From NCBI RefSeq assembly GCF_000422845.1, contig NZ_AUGV01000007.1:1-64000 (forward strand): 64,000 nucleotides of DNA, in the 5' to 3' direction. This stretch comes from Oceanobacter kriegii DSM 6294 (lineage in GTDB: Bacteria; Pseudomonadota; Gammaproteobacteria; Pseudomonadales; Oceanobacteraceae). Shown piece by piece: positions 52,773-62,733 of the stretch. Below the pieces are notes generated by a model that saw only the letters and a program-made list of their open reading frames with translations, did no database searches and was not told the DNA's origin. Both the position numbers and the translations under genes were made by a program. The number at the start of each line of letters is the position of its first letter. Position 1 is the first letter of the stretch.

Positions 52773-53942
52773 ATGATCAAGCTTGCCAGCCCTTCTATCG
52801 CTCTTCCTTCAAAGACTGTTGGACGGTTGATCCAATCAGGCATGCTGATCGTGGCAGCCACAGCAGGGGGCTTAACGCCAGTGGTCGCGTCAGGCGCTGA
52901 ACACAATTCCGTCAACAGTTCGGTTCGGGCTGCAGAACGCATGACCGTATCGACACACCTAATCCCCGACTATTTCGATGTTCCGGCCACGTTGGAAGCG
53001 GTTAATCAAAGTACTATTTCTGCGCAAACCAGCGGTCGTGTGTTGGCGCTTCACGCCGATGTAAACGATACCGTCGAGAAAGGTGCGTTACTGATTGAGC
53101 TGGACAATGCCCAGCAACAAGCTCAATTGGCGCAGGCCAATGCTCAACTGGCCAGTGCCACCGCCACCAATAGCGATGCTCAAAAAAACCTGTTCAGAAG
53201 CCAACGCCTGCACCAGCAGGGCAGTCTGTCACAAGGCCAGCTGGATGCCGTTGTTGCTCAGTCAGAATCGGCGGAAGCGGCGGTCAGAGCGGCCAGTGCA
53301 GCAGTAGAGCAAGCGCAGCTGTCGTTGGCTTACACGCGTATTACGGCGCCCTACTCTGGTATCGTCACGTCCCGCATGGTCGAGGTTGGTGAGCTGGTCA
53401 ACCCGGGCACGCCGCTTATGAGCGGTTTGGCCCTCAGCCCATTGCGTGCAGTTGCTGATATTCCCCAACGGTTTGCGCAACAGATAACGGACGGCCAGGT
53501 TCAGGTTCTGTTGTCGTCACCACTTGGTGATCAGATTATCCGGCCAAGCCAGGTCACTCGATTCCCCTACGCAAGTCAGAAGACTCATAGCATGCGCATT
53601 CGAGCCCTTCTTGATGAGTTACCCGCCCATGTTGCCGCCCAGCTCATGCCCGGTATGTGGGCGACTGTTCGTCTGGAGGTCGCGGAGCGCAGTGCCATTC
53701 TGATTCCAGCAACAGCCCTGGTTTCGCGCTCAGAGGTGACAGCGGTTTATCTGGCATCTGCGCAGGGCTGGCGATTGCGCCAGGTTCGGGTGGGTAATTC
53801 GCACAACGGCCTGATTGAGGTGCTTTCCGGCCTTGCTGTTGGCGATGTGATCGCCGTGGACGGCTACGCAGTATTGGCGGATGTGGCAGGCAATCCGGGC
53901 TCTACTGAACCTGCTGATTCAGCAAGCGGCCGAGGGGAGTAA
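52773..53942 (+). CDS. RND efflux periplasmic adaptor (membrane fusion protein)
   Basis: 389 aa. N-terminal signal/anchor region (SGMLIVAATAGGLTPVVASG), then lipoyl half STISAQTSGRVLALHADVND, TVEKGALLIELDN, an alpha-hairpin (about 110-175, Ala/Gln-rich) and the second lipoyl half AYTRITAPYSGIVTSRMVEV, GELVNPGTPLM, then the beta-barrel (QLMPGMWATVRLEV; IPATALVSR). It links an RND pump to an outer-membrane channel. No TolC-type gene is present nearby. The pump gene follows after 4 bp. Confidence 0.93.
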   Translation: MIKLASPSIALPSKTVGRLIQSGMLIVAATAGGLTPVVASGAEHNSVNSSVRAAERMTVSTHLIPDYFDVPATLEAVNQSTISAQTSGRVLALHADVNDTVEKGALLIELDNAQQQAQLAQANAQLASATATNSDAQKNLFRSQRLHQQGSLSQGQLDAVVAQSESAEAAVRAASAAVEQAQLSLAYTRITAPYSGIVTSRMVEVGELVNPGTPLMSGLALSPLRAVADIPQRFAQQITDGQVQVLLSSPLGDQIIRPSQVTRFPYASQKTHSMRIRALLDELPAHVAAQLMPGMWATVRLEVAERSAILIPATALVSRSEVTAVYLASAQGWRLRQVRVGNSHNGLIEVLSGLAVGDVIAVDGYAVLADVAGNPGSTEPADSASGRGE

Positions 53943-53946
53943 ATCA

Positions 53947-56900
53947 ATGACGGATTCGAACCAGTCACCCAACAGCAAAACCAGAACACACAATCTTGGA
54001 ATTTCCGGTCGTACTGCTGCGGCATTTCAGAATTCCGCCATCACCCCATTGCTGGCACTGGTCGGCCTGTTGCTGGGCGCATTTGCCGTGATGATTACAC
54101 CAAAGGAAGAAGAACCGCAGATAGATGTCACCTTCGCCAATGTGTTCATCGGCCTGCCCGGCGCAAGCGCACGTGAAGTGGAACAGCTGATATCCATACC
54201 TGCGCAACAGGTACTTTCAGAAATCAAGGACGTTGATGATATCTACTCCATCAGCCAGCCCGGCCAATCGATCCTGACCGTTGCATTCAAGGTAGGCGTA
54301 CCGCGCGAAACGGCCATTTTGAACCTGTATAACCAGGTGATGATGCACAACGACTGGTTTCCACAAAATCTGGGGGTTAGCCAGCCGGTGGTGAAGCCTA
54401 TGGGAATCGATGACGTACCGATTATGGCGATTACCCTGTCGGCCAAAAACGCAGCAGCAGACCAAACCTCCGCGACAGGACTTTTATCCACCGCAGAGCT
54501 TCCGTCTATCTCAGATCTTACGAAGGTCGCTCACGCACTGGAAAGTGAACTGAAGAAAGTGCCCGGCACCCGCGATATCTACACCATTGGCGAACGTAAT
54601 CAGGTGGTCAACGTAACGGTCGACCCGCTTCGTATGAACGCCCACGGCCTGACATTTGACGATGTACGTAATGCGCTGCAAGGGGCCAATCGTGGCGGTT
54701 ATCGCCTGCCGGTGGTTCAGAATCATAACGGTAAGGCCCAGGTCATTCAGATTCAGGCTGGAGAATTACTGCAAACGACCGCGGATATAGGTCAGCTGAT
54801 TGTTGCCAGCGGTGCCAACGGGCTTGTGTACCTGGCGGACATTGCCGATATTCAACTGCAAGCCGACGTGCCAGATCATTTTGTGATGACCCGAACATTG
54901 GGCGAAACGTCCAGCCAATCCGCCGTCACGCTGGCCATTGCCAAACAGCCGGGACAGAACGCCATCGATATAACCCAAACGGTGTCAGAGCGTCTGGAAC
55001 AGCTTAAAAACCGCATCATCCCTGACACGGTGGCCGTGCAGATTAGCCGCGACTATGGCATTACCGCCAAGGAAAAGTCCGACAAGCTGATGTCGAAGCT
55101 GCTGTTTGCGACAACGGCCGTTATCTTACTGGTGCTGGCGACCATGAGCTGGCGTGAGGCCATTATTGTGGGCTCTGCCATTTTCATTACTCTGGCGATG
55201 ACCTTGTTTGCCAGCTGGGTATGGGGCTTTACGCTCAATCGTGTGTCGTTGTTTGCGCTGATTTTTTCGATTGGCATTCTGGTCGACGATGCCATTGTGG
55301 TGGTCGAAAATATTCATCGCCACATGCACATGGGAGGCAAAAAACTGCTGGAGGCCATTCCAGCAGCGGTTGATGAAGTTGGCTCCCCAACAATTCTGGC
55401 AACCTTTACCGTCATCGCAGCCCTGATGCCAATGGCGTTTGTTTCTGGCCTTATGGGCCCTTACATGAGCCCGATTCCAATCAATGCCTCGACCGGCATG
55501 CTGATATCTCTGGCGGTGGCGTTTGTGGTCACCCCCTGGCTGTCTTACAAGCTGCTGAAACGCTCCTCAGCACAATTCGAGAACCTGCCTGCGCAAGCTC
55601 ATGAAGAAAAAGCCAGCGGCAAGGTGCACGGGTTTTTCCATGCTCTGATGTCCCCGTTCCTGGGCGCAGGCACAGTGGGCAAGCGGGTGCTGCTGTTTGC
55701 TGGCATTACTGCACTGATTGGCGTTGCCGTGGCTCTGCCGGTGCTCGAACAGGTTGTGTTGAAAATGCTGCCGTTTGACAACAAATCCGAATTCCAGATC
55801 ATGGTCGACATGCCAGAGGGCACGCCTGTGGAAGAAACCCTGGCGGTGCTGGAATCGCTGTCAGACAGCCTGATGAACGTACCCGAGATCAAGGACGTTC
55901 AACTGTATGCAGGCACCGCCGCGCCGATTAACTTCAATGGACTGGTTCGCCAGTATTATCTGCGCAGCATGCCCAATCAGGGTGATATTCAGGTGAATCT
56001 GGTCGACAAACACCACCGCGATCGCCAGAGCCATGAGATTGCCCTCTCCGTTCGTGAGCCGCTCCAGAAAATCGGCCGAGAACTTGGAGCCAACGTCAAA
56101 GTGGTTGAAGTACCTCCCGGCCCGCCGGTGATGGCACCCATCGTGGCTGAAATCTATGGACCGGAATACGGCCGCCAGATCGCCGCAGCCAAGGAAATTC
56201 GCGCACTGTTTGAGCAAACCCCGGACATCGTTGATGTAGACGATTACGTCGAGTCAGATCAGGAAAAGTGGCTGATTCACATAAATCGCCAGCGAGCAGC
56301 CATGCTGGGCGTTTCCCAAGCCTCGATCACTCAGGCCATTAGCACTGCCTTGGGCGGTGAGGACGTTTCCTGGCTTTACAGCGGCTCTCCCAAAGAGCGA
56401 ACCTTGAATCCACTGCCTGTTCGTCTGGATTTCAGCGAAGGTGACAAGGCCGGGCTGAATGCATTGATGTTGCTGCAGGTAAAAGCCGCGGATGGCACCC
56501 TGGTGCCGCTGGCCGACCTGATCCACATCGAACAGAGCATCGCCGACAAAACCATTTACCACAAGAACCTGCGGCCGGTGGTGTTTGTTACCGCCGATAT
56601 GGCCGGCGAGCTCGACAGCCCATTGTATGGCTTGTTTGCCATGTCACTCTCAATGCCTGACGAGAGCGAGAATACCGGACTGAACTGGGAGCAGTGGTTT
56701 ATCCAGCCGCCCGCACTGACCGATGACATCAGCGTAAAGTGGGACGGTGAGTGGCAAATTACCTATGAAACATTCCGCGACATGGGCATTGCCTACGGCA
56801 TAGGCATGATCCTGATATATCTGTTGGTGGTCGCCCAGTTCCGTAGCTATCTGGTGCCGCTGATCATCATGGCTCCTATTCCGCTGACGGTGATTGGGGT

Positions 56901-57285
56901 AATGCCCGGTCATGCGCTGCTGGGAGCCCAGTTCACGGCAACGTCCATGATTGGCATGATCGCGCTGGCTGGAATCATCGTCCGTAACTCCATCTTGCTG
57001 GTTGATTTCATCAATCACCAACTGGCGCGAGGGATGTCCTTCGAGGAAGCCGTGATCAGCTCAGCGGCGGTGCGTTCAAAACCCATCATCCTGACTGCAG
57101 TTGCCGCCATGATCGGGGCGTTCTTTATTCTCGACGACCCGATTTTCAACGGTCTGGCCATCGCACTGATCTTCGGCATCATGGTATCCACGCTGCTGAC
57201 GCTGATCGTCATCCCGATTTTGTACTACAGCTGGATGCCGAAGAATCTTGGCGGGAGGGTTCGCGGTGAAGTGGTTGTGGAGTAA
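53947..57285 (+). CDS. RND efflux transporter permease
   Basis: 1112 aa, 12 TM with two large periplasmic loops. TM1 ALVGLLLGAFAVMITPKEEE then PQIDVTFANVFIGLPGASAREVEQ; FSIGILVDDAIVVVENIHRH carries the proton-relay Asp pair in TM4; the C-terminal repeat has FTATSMIGMIALAGIIVRNS, ILLVDFINHQLARG. The PKEEEPQI N-terminus places it in a broad HAE-like group distinct from AcrB. The substrate is unknown. Start ATG 53947 has GAGGGGAG upstream; longer frames overlap the adaptor. Confidence 0.94.
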   Translation: MTDSNQSPNSKTRTHNLGISGRTAAAFQNSAITPLLALVGLLLGAFAVMITPKEEEPQIDVTFANVFIGLPGASAREVEQLISIPAQQVLSEIKDVDDIYSISQPGQSILTVAFKVGVPRETAILNLYNQVMMHNDWFPQNLGVSQPVVKPMGIDDVPIMAITLSAKNAAADQTSATGLLSTAELPSISDLTKVAHALESELKKVPGTRDIYTIGERNQVVNVTVDPLRMNAHGLTFDDVRNALQGANRGGYRLPVVQNHNGKAQVIQIQAGELLQTTADIGQLIVASGANGLVYLADIADIQLQADVPDHFVMTRTLGETSSQSAVTLAIAKQPGQNAIDITQTVSERLEQLKNRIIPDTVAVQISRDYGITAKEKSDKLMSKLLFATTAVILLVLATMSWREAIIVGSAIFITLAMTLFASWVWGFTLNRVSLFALIFSIGILVDDAIVVVENIHRHMHMGGKKLLEAIPAAVDEVGSPTILATFTVIAALMPMAFVSGLMGPYMSPIPINASTGMLISLAVAFVVTPWLSYKLLKRSSAQFENLPAQAHEEKASGKVHGFFHALMSPFLGAGTVGKRVLLFAGITALIGVAVALPVLEQVVLKMLPFDNKSEFQIMVDMPEGTPVEETLAVLESLSDSLMNVPEIKDVQLYAGTAAPINFNGLVRQYYLRSMPNQGDIQVNLVDKHHRDRQSHEIALSVREPLQKIGRELGANVKVVEVPPGPPVMAPIVAEIYGPEYGRQIAAAKEIRALFEQTPDIVDVDDYVESDQEKWLIHINRQRAAMLGVSQASITQAISTALGGEDVSWLYSGSPKERTLNPLPVRLDFSEGDKAGLNALMLLQVKAADGTLVPLADLIHIEQSIADKTIYHKNLRPVVFVTADMAGELDSPLYGLFAMSLSMPDESENTGLNWEQWFIQPPALTDDISVKWDGEWQITYETFRDMGIAYGIGMILIYLLVVAQFRSYLVPLIIMAPIPLTVIGVMPGHALLGAQFTATSMIGMIALAGIIVRNSILLVDFINHQLARGMSFEEAVISSAAVRSKPIILTAVAAMIGAFFILDDPIFNGLAIALIFGIMVSTLLTLIVIPILYYSWMPKNLGGRVRGEVVVE

Positions 57286-57296
57286 TTAACACGCTT

Positions 57297-57345
57297 GCGG
57301 ATATGAAATCTGATATCCGCCATAGGATGGGCACTCGTGCCCATC
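57297..57345 (+). terminator. Two stacked hairpins after the RND operon
   Basis: GCGGATATGAAATCTGATATCCGC (57297-57320) and GATGGGCACTCGTGCCCATC (57326-57345) are both near-perfect palindromes, without a T-run. They lie between convergent RND and DEAD-box genes; a weak terminator or REP-like pair. Confidence 0.5.
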
Positions 57346-57415
57346 ACTGCTCCTGGGATTTGTAAGGTGTGACCTGCGCACTACCCACTGAACACTACCA
57401 GGCGCACATCGCCTG

Positions 57416-58771
57416 TTAACGCTTCGGCTTGCGGCCGCGTTTACGGTGATCTTTTTTGGCTTTGCCGCCGTCATCGGTGGCATCGAACACTCGTCCTCGA
57501 CCGCCACCTGGTGCTCCACTGCCCTTTTTGCGTGCTGCTTCGGCCATGCTGACACCAGAACCCGGGATCAATTTCTTCTTGGGCTTTTTCGGCTTTTTCA
57601 CAATTTGGCCGCCCAAGGCCGTTTCCGGGACCTTATGATCTGGCTCAAACGCATCCATTGGGCGACGTGGAATCAGCTGATTGATCAGGGTTTCAATCTT
57701 TGCCAGCTGTTGTACTTCGTCAGCACTGATCAGACTGATGGCCGCGCCAGCGTTACCTTTGCGGCCACTGCGACCAATACGGTGTACATAATCTTCGGCG
57801 TTGATGGGCAGCTCCATGTTGATGACCAGCGGCAGCTGCTCGACATCCAGTCCTCGAGCGGCTACGTCGGTTGCCACCAGAATACGAACTTCCCCTGCCT
57901 TGAACATTTCCATCGCCGCGGTTCGGGCGCCCTGGGTTTTGTCGCCGTGAATAGATGCGACGGAATAGTCACGGTTCGCCAGTTCGGCTTCCAGCTCGTC
58001 TACCAGACGGCGGGTTTTCACAAAAATCAGCGTTTGGCTGGCGTTTTGCTGCTCCAGCACAGTCAGCAGCAGCTCGGTTTTTCGCTTTTTGTCGACCGGG
58101 ATCAGCCATTGCTGAACGGTATCTGCTGCACTGTTGGCCGCCGCCACCTCAACCATCGCCGGGTCGCGGAGCATAAAGCTGGCCATGTCTTTTACGCGCT
58201 GGGAAAAGGTTGCCGAAAACAGCAGGGTTTGACGCTTGCGAGGAATCGCGCAAAACAGCTCATCCAGTTCACCAGCAAAACCCAGATCCAGCATGCGGTC
58301 GGCTTCGTCCAGAACCAGATACTGAAGCTGTTCGAATTTGACGGCGTTATTACGATACAGGTCCAATAGCCGTCCTGGAGTCGCCACCAGAATATCCATA
58401 CCTTTGCGCATCGCCATCATTTGCGGATTGATGCTCACACCACCGTAAACGGCATAGCTGCGAATGCTCAGCCCTTTGCTGTAGGTCTGCACGGACTGCA
58501 ATACCTGCTCGGCAAGCTCCCGGGTTGGCGTCAGAATCAACGCCCGCACACTATTTCCCGCGGTTGGTTTGCCAGCAAGCAGCTTATGCAGCAGCGGCAA
58601 TGTGAAGGCTGCGGTTTTTCCGGTACCGGTTTGCGCCGACGCCATCAAATCCCGGCCTTTAAGTACCAAAGGAATGGCCTGCGCCTGCACATCAGTCGCT
58701 TTGTGGTATTGAAGGGATTCAAGAATGGTCAGCAGGCTGGCATCCAGCCCGGATTTGGAAAAGTCAGACAT
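57416..58771 (-). CDS. DEAD-box RNA helicase (RhlE-like)
   Basis: 451 aa. Q motif (KSGLDASLLTILESLQYHKA, TDVQAQAIP), motif I ASAQTGTGKTAAF, Ia PTRELAEQ, II VLDEADRM, III SATF, IV/V LIFVKTRR and VATDVAARGLDVEQL, VI YVHRIGRSGRKG. The C-terminus is basic with KKPKKPKKK and KDHRKRGRKPKR. It unwinds RNA in ribosome assembly or decay; RhlE is the closest subgroup by motif context. ATG 58771 starts MSDFSKSGL. It is downstream of aaeB in the same direction, with a 120-bp gap. Confidence 0.92.
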   Translation of the reverse strand: MSDFSKSGLDASLLTILESLQYHKATDVQAQAIPLVLKGRDLMASAQTGTGKTAAFTLPLLHKLLAGKPTAGNSVRALILTPTRELAEQVLQSVQTYSKGLSIRSYAVYGGVSINPQMMAMRKGMDILVATPGRLLDLYRNNAVKFEQLQYLVLDEADRMLDLGFAGELDELFCAIPRKRQTLLFSATFSQRVKDMASFMLRDPAMVEVAAANSAADTVQQWLIPVDKKRKTELLLTVLEQQNASQTLIFVKTRRLVDELEAELANRDYSVASIHGDKTQGARTAAMEMFKAGEVRILVATDVAARGLDVEQLPLVINMELPINAEDYVHRIGRSGRKGNAGAAISLISADEVQQLAKIETLINQLIPRRPMDAFEPDHKVPETALGGQIVKKPKKPKKKLIPGSGVSMAEAARKKGSGAPGGGRGRVFDATDDGGKAKKDHRKRGRKPKR

Positions 58772-58890
58772 GACGGCGCCGCAGCAATGAAAGGCGGCGC
58801 AGTATAGGGAATTTGTGCCTTGGTTCAAAGGCGGCGACGCTGGTGATGCCACTTCCCCGCCGCGCTACACCTTGTCCTATCAGAAAAAAC

Positions 58891-60963
58891 CTAGGGCATG
58901 CGCTGATTCATTTCCTGCACGTTATTGGCGGTGCGGCGGAAGGTGTACCCCAATCGTTCATTCATGCCTGCAATGAGCGACAGAAAAGCATCTGGCATGT
59001 GCTGCTCTTGCATGTGGGCCTGCAATCGCTCACTGGCCTTGGCCAATTGCGGGCTTTGCTGTCCCTTGGCTGCTGCCAGATAACTGGACGCCAGCGCCTT
59101 TAGCCAGTGCTCGTAGTGCCGACGTGATTCCGGCGAATCGGAGTGGTCTTGCACAATACGCCGCATGCGAAGAGCCACATGGCCAAGATTCAATCCGGTC
59201 AGACCGAGGTCGGTCATGACCCGAAATTCCGATCCTGAATTACGGTCAGACAACGCCAATCTCAGCAGACGATCGCCCATGCGACTGTTAAACCATTCTT
59301 CGGTTTGTTCGGAACGGCCGCGGTCCGCCAGTTCCAGCAAATCATCAGCGGTGGACTGTAATAACCTGCCCTGCATGGTTTTATTGCCCGCCGGCGTGAT
59401 GATTTTGAACACCCAGTAGAGAATCACCACACCCACCATGATGCCCATGGCAGTGCCCAATGAACGCGCCACATCAAATGTCATGGCATTGGAAGGTTGC
59501 ACAATGATGGTGATCGGAATCAGAAAACCCAGACCGTACGGCAAGGTCGGGCGATTGGCCAAGGCCAAAAGCCCCGGGAAAAACACCATCCCCAGTACCA
59601 TTACCAGAATTTCAAAGTCACCGCTGGATTGGGATAACAGGCCCAATACGCCTAATCCAACCACTGTTGAAACCGCTACCCCCTGCACCAGCCGGGTAAC
59701 GACCACGGGAATTATGGCCGTCGGCAAATGTGAAAACATAATTGAAAACACCACTGGCATGATCATTAACATCAGTGCAGCAGTGGCACCGGTTTGAATC
59801 CAGATGAACGCACCAATGGCAAACACCACTACGGAACGGGTGGCATTGATAACGGCAACCAAACCGTCCTTGTAGCTCTGGATGCTGACGGCCTTGAGCT
59901 GGGTGTCAGAAAGATCCGCCTGCTCAATGGCTTGCCATGCCTTGAGCGTCACAATCAGATCGCTGACCAGATCGATTGCGATTTTGCACAGACGGAATTC
60001 CAGCGACGACTGAAATTCAAACTGTCGATGAAACTGGCGCAACTCCTTACGCAGCTGTCTGGCCGCATCGTGGGCCTGTTCGTAGTCGCGAGTAGCTTCA
60101 ACCGTCGCAAAGGTGGCTGCAATACGCTGCATCCATTCGCCGTACCATTGGTGGGCTTCGTCCGGGTACTGACGCTGGAACCGGCCCAGAATCTGAACAT
60201 TAGCCATCAATGACATCACCCGGTTGCACATCAGGTTGGCGGCACGACTGCGTCCCGGACCCTCCGGGCCTTCAAAGGCAACGCCGCTGGCGTCATCGGT
60301 GATGGCCATCAGCGTGTCTAGAATCTGGTCGGCATGGTCGTGGCGTTGTTTGTGGGTGCTATCAGTTGCCAGCTCCAACTCCATGTATTTGAGCGTTTTG
60401 TTAATCAGCACCTGGCCGTTTTTGCGCAAGCCGTCTTTGACACTGACGGGCCAGATCAATTGGCTCACCAACACTGCACAGCCGGCACCTAACACCAGTT
60501 CAGCAACCCTTGAACTGGCGATAGAAAACACCGTTTGGCTGGATGCGGAGCTGGCATCGGCCATGGTAAGCAACACCACCATGGCCGCCGACATACCTGC
60601 CATGGCGAAACCATAGGTGTAATTGATGCTGCGAACCGTGGAAGACAGCGCCGCGTTGATCCAGATCCACGCGCCAATACAAAGCAATGCCAGTTCCGGA
60701 TATGGCATAAACGCCGCCAAAATGGCGATACCGACCAAAGAGCCAATGATGGTGCCGCCGACCTGAATAATGCCCTTCTGGATCACCAGCCCCGTTTCCG
60801 GACGAACCTGCAAGAACACCGCCGATACCACCGCCCAATATGGACGATCCAACCCCAGCGCCATGGCCAAAAACAGCGCCAGCGCCATCGACAACACACC
60901 CTTGATCGCGAACACCACGGCGGTTTTGTCTGGGCGAAAAACGGCTTCAATTAACGCGTTCAT
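58891..60963 (-). CDS. aaeB: FUSC-family aromatic acid efflux permease (AaeB-like)
   Basis: 690 aa. An N-terminal six-TM block (FAIKGVLSMALALFLAMALG; PYWAVVSAVFLQVRPETGLV; GGTIIGSLVGIAILAAFMPY), a cytoplasmic helical region (about 190-345), then a second TM block (VVFAIGAFIWIQTGATAALM; LGVLGLLS). This is the AaeB/FUSC layout. With AaeA and AaeX it exports p-hydroxybenzoate and related acids in E. coli. The operon order aaeX-aaeA-aaeB is conserved here, 57 bp after aaeA. No aaeR regulator is adjacent. Confidence 0.9.
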   Translation of the reverse strand: MNALIEAVFRPDKTAVVFAIKGVLSMALALFLAMALGLDRPYWAVVSAVFLQVRPETGLVIQKGIIQVGGTIIGSLVGIAILAAFMPYPELALLCIGAWIWINAALSSTVRSINYTYGFAMAGMSAAMVVLLTMADASSASSQTVFSIASSRVAELVLGAGCAVLVSQLIWPVSVKDGLRKNGQVLINKTLKYMELELATDSTHKQRHDHADQILDTLMAITDDASGVAFEGPEGPGRSRAANLMCNRVMSLMANVQILGRFQRQYPDEAHQWYGEWMQRIAATFATVEATRDYEQAHDAARQLRKELRQFHRQFEFQSSLEFRLCKIAIDLVSDLIVTLKAWQAIEQADLSDTQLKAVSIQSYKDGLVAVINATRSVVVFAIGAFIWIQTGATAALMLMIMPVVFSIMFSHLPTAIIPVVVTRLVQGVAVSTVVGLGVLGLLSQSSGDFEILVMVLGMVFFPGLLALANRPTLPYGLGFLIPITIIVQPSNAMTFDVARSLGTAMGIMVGVVILYWVFKIITPAGNKTMQGRLLQSTADDLLELADRGRSEQTEEWFNSRMGDRLLRLALSDRNSGSEFRVMTDLGLTGLNLGHVALRMRRIVQDHSDSPESRRHYEHWLKALASSYLAAAKGQQSPQLAKASERLQAHMQEQHMPDAFLSLIAGMNERLGYTFRRTANNVQEMNQRMP

Positions 60964-61020
60964 TTGGATTCCCGGAATTAAGATGGCAAGGGGTTTGGTC
61001 TTGGGGTTAAGTGTTAAGGA

Positions 61021-61887
61021 TCAATTCTGTTCCTGTTGAAGATGAATGGACGCCGTCATGCCTGCACTAAGGTGAACGTCGGCCGGGATGTCATCGAGTT
61101 CAATATCGACCGGAATGCGCTGAGCCAACCGAACCCAGTTAAACGTTTGCTGCACCTGCGGCAGCATTTCGCTGTTGGTGGTGGTGTTTGAATTGGCAAT
61201 ACCGCTGCCGATACTGACGACCTTGCCGGTCAATGGCTGTTTGCGTCCCATCAGGAATACCTTGGCAACCTGTCCCGGTTGAATGCCGTGGATTTTGGTT
61301 TCTTCAAAATAGCCGGTGACGTAAAAGGAGTCTTTTTTCACCAACGACATCACCGCTGCACCTTGCTGAACGTAATTGCCAGCATTCAGGTTCATGCTGA
61401 CCAGAGTGCCGTCTTCTGGCGCCAGAATGCGGGTACGGTCGAGGTTGATTTGGTCAGCCGCGAGTTTGGCGCGGGCCAATTCCAGTTGAGCCTTGGCCGA
61501 ATCCGTCTTGATGCGATAGCTTTCCAGGTCTTCGCTGCTGATGGCATTGGTGTCGGTTAATTTCTGACGACGTTGAAATTGATGCTGAGCCAGCTCCAGC
61601 GCGTACTGAGCGGCTTCCAGCTCAGCATTGTCCTGAACAATGGCCGCTTTATAGCGCTTGTCATCCACCTGAAACAGCAGGTCGCCTTTTTTCACCGGCT
61701 GGTTGTCTTGCACCGCCAGCTGCGTCACCCAGCCCGAGACATCCGGGGCAATGGTGATAACGTCAGCCCGAACCCGGCCATCACGGGTCCAGGGGGAATA
61801 CAGGTAGTGATCCCAAACCCATTTGCCAACCATCAGGGCAACAGCCACCAAAACCAGTGTAAGCGCAATTTGTATCGATTTTTTCAT
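61021..61887 (-). CDS. aaeA: HlyD/MFP efflux subunit (AaeA-like)
   Basis: 288 aa. One N-terminal TM (IQIALTLVLVAVALMVGKWV), then biotinyl-lipoyl half RADVITIAPDVSGWVTQLAV, QDNQPVKKGDLLFQVD, a helical hairpin with Ala/Gln/Glu-rich repeats, and the second half RTRILAPEDGTLVSMNLNAG. Typical AaeA/EmrA-like adaptor. GGAG precedes the ATG by 9 bp, and aaeX ends 3 bp upstream. Confidence 0.92.
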   Translation of the reverse strand: MKKSIQIALTLVLVAVALMVGKWVWDHYLYSPWTRDGRVRADVITIAPDVSGWVTQLAVQDNQPVKKGDLLFQVDDKRYKAAIVQDNAELEAAQYALELAQHQFQRRQKLTDTNAISSEDLESYRIKTDSAKAQLELARAKLAADQINLDRTRILAPEDGTLVSMNLNAGNYVQQGAAVMSLVKKDSFYVTGYFEETKIHGIQPGQVAKVFLMGRKQPLTGKVVSIGSGIANSNTTTNSEMLPQVQQTFNWVRLAQRIPVDIELDDIPADVHLSAGMTASIHLQQEQN

Positions 61888-61890
61888 GAC

Positions 61891-62091
61891 TTAAAGCTCC
61901 CAGATCCAGACCAAAGCACCGACGTAACAGATCAGAACAGCAAGATCGAACCATGCTGGCTTCCACAGGTGTCGGCGAATATTGAGCCTATGCATGATTT
62001 TTTGCGTTAGCCAGAGCAACAAAAATGCCAACGGCATAATGACGACCAGAGGGCTAAACAGCAGACCAGCAAACGACACTTCATGCAGCAT
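61891..62091 (-). CDS. aaeX: DUF1656 small membrane protein (AaeX-like)
   Basis: 66 aa, two TM segments: MLHEVSFAGLLFSPLVVIMP and LAVLICYVGALVWIWEL. DUF1656/AaeX proteins always precede aaeA-aaeB. ATG 62091 is preferred (GGGAG 8 bp upstream); a TTG at 62106 in the same frame would add five residues and overlap nothing. Confidence 0.9.
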   Translation of the reverse strand: MLHEVSFAGLLFSPLVVIMPLAFLLLWLTQKIMHRLNIRRHLWKPAWFDLAVLICYVGALVWIWEL

Positions 62092-62106
62092 CAGTGCGAC
62101 TCCCAA

Positions 62107-62733
62107 TTAATCGAGCAATTCCGCTCGCAGTAGCGCCAGTGCCTCACGGTTAATTTCGTGGGCCATGCCCGGCACAATCGACAGCGACGTTGTAAACCCA
62201 AGGGATTTAAGGTGGTTGGAGGCATTGACCGCCTGGTTGGATGCAATGACGGGATCGGCAGCGCCGTGAATAAACGAAAAATGGACGGTTTTGTTGGCCA
62301 CCGGAGCCATCAGCGGGTAATTGGCCATACGGCCTGATAACGACACGACATGGCCGGCCAGCAGTTCTTCGTACAACACCGATTGCAACGACATGATGGC
62401 GCCTTGCGAAAAGCCAATCAGCCGGGTGTGTTCATAACCCACCAGAAACATCGCCTGATAACGGCGAACCCGCTGGATAAACTCTGGCATCACTTCGTTG
62501 ATACGAGCGGCGCGGTTTTCTTCGGTCACCCCGCTTACCGAAAACCATTGAAGGCCGCCGCCCATATCGAACTCATACGGTGCACCGACTGAGACAATGG
62601 CGGCGTTCGGCTTCAAACCACGAATAAACTCGCCGGTCGTCAGCAGGTTGTCGGGGTGACTACCGACTCCATGAAACAGCAGTATAAGTTCGTCAGGCTG
62701 TTCCGGGCTGGCGATGATGCGATCCTGATCCAT
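62107..62733 (-). CDS. ypfH: Alpha/beta-hydrolase, YpfH-like esterase
   Basis: 208 aa. LILLFHGVGSHPDNLLTTGE, nucleophile elbow LIGFSQGAIMSLQSV (Ser), then HGAADPVI (Asp) and GMAHEINRE (His), giving a full triad. It is in the phospholipase/carboxylesterase family like E. coli YpfH. It ends 15 bp before aaeX and so leads the aaeXAB operon; it could hydrolyse esters to release aromatic acids for export. That coupling is inference. Confidence 0.85.
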   Translation of the reverse strand: MDQDRIIASPEQPDELILLFHGVGSHPDNLLTTGEFIRGLKPNAAIVSVGAPYEFDMGGGLQWFSVSGVTEENRAARINEVMPEFIQRVRRYQAMFLVGYEHTRLIGFSQGAIMSLQSVLYEELLAGHVVSLSGRMANYPLMAPVANKTVHFSFIHGAADPVIASNQAVNASNHLKSLGFTTSLSIVPGMAHEINREALALLRAELLD

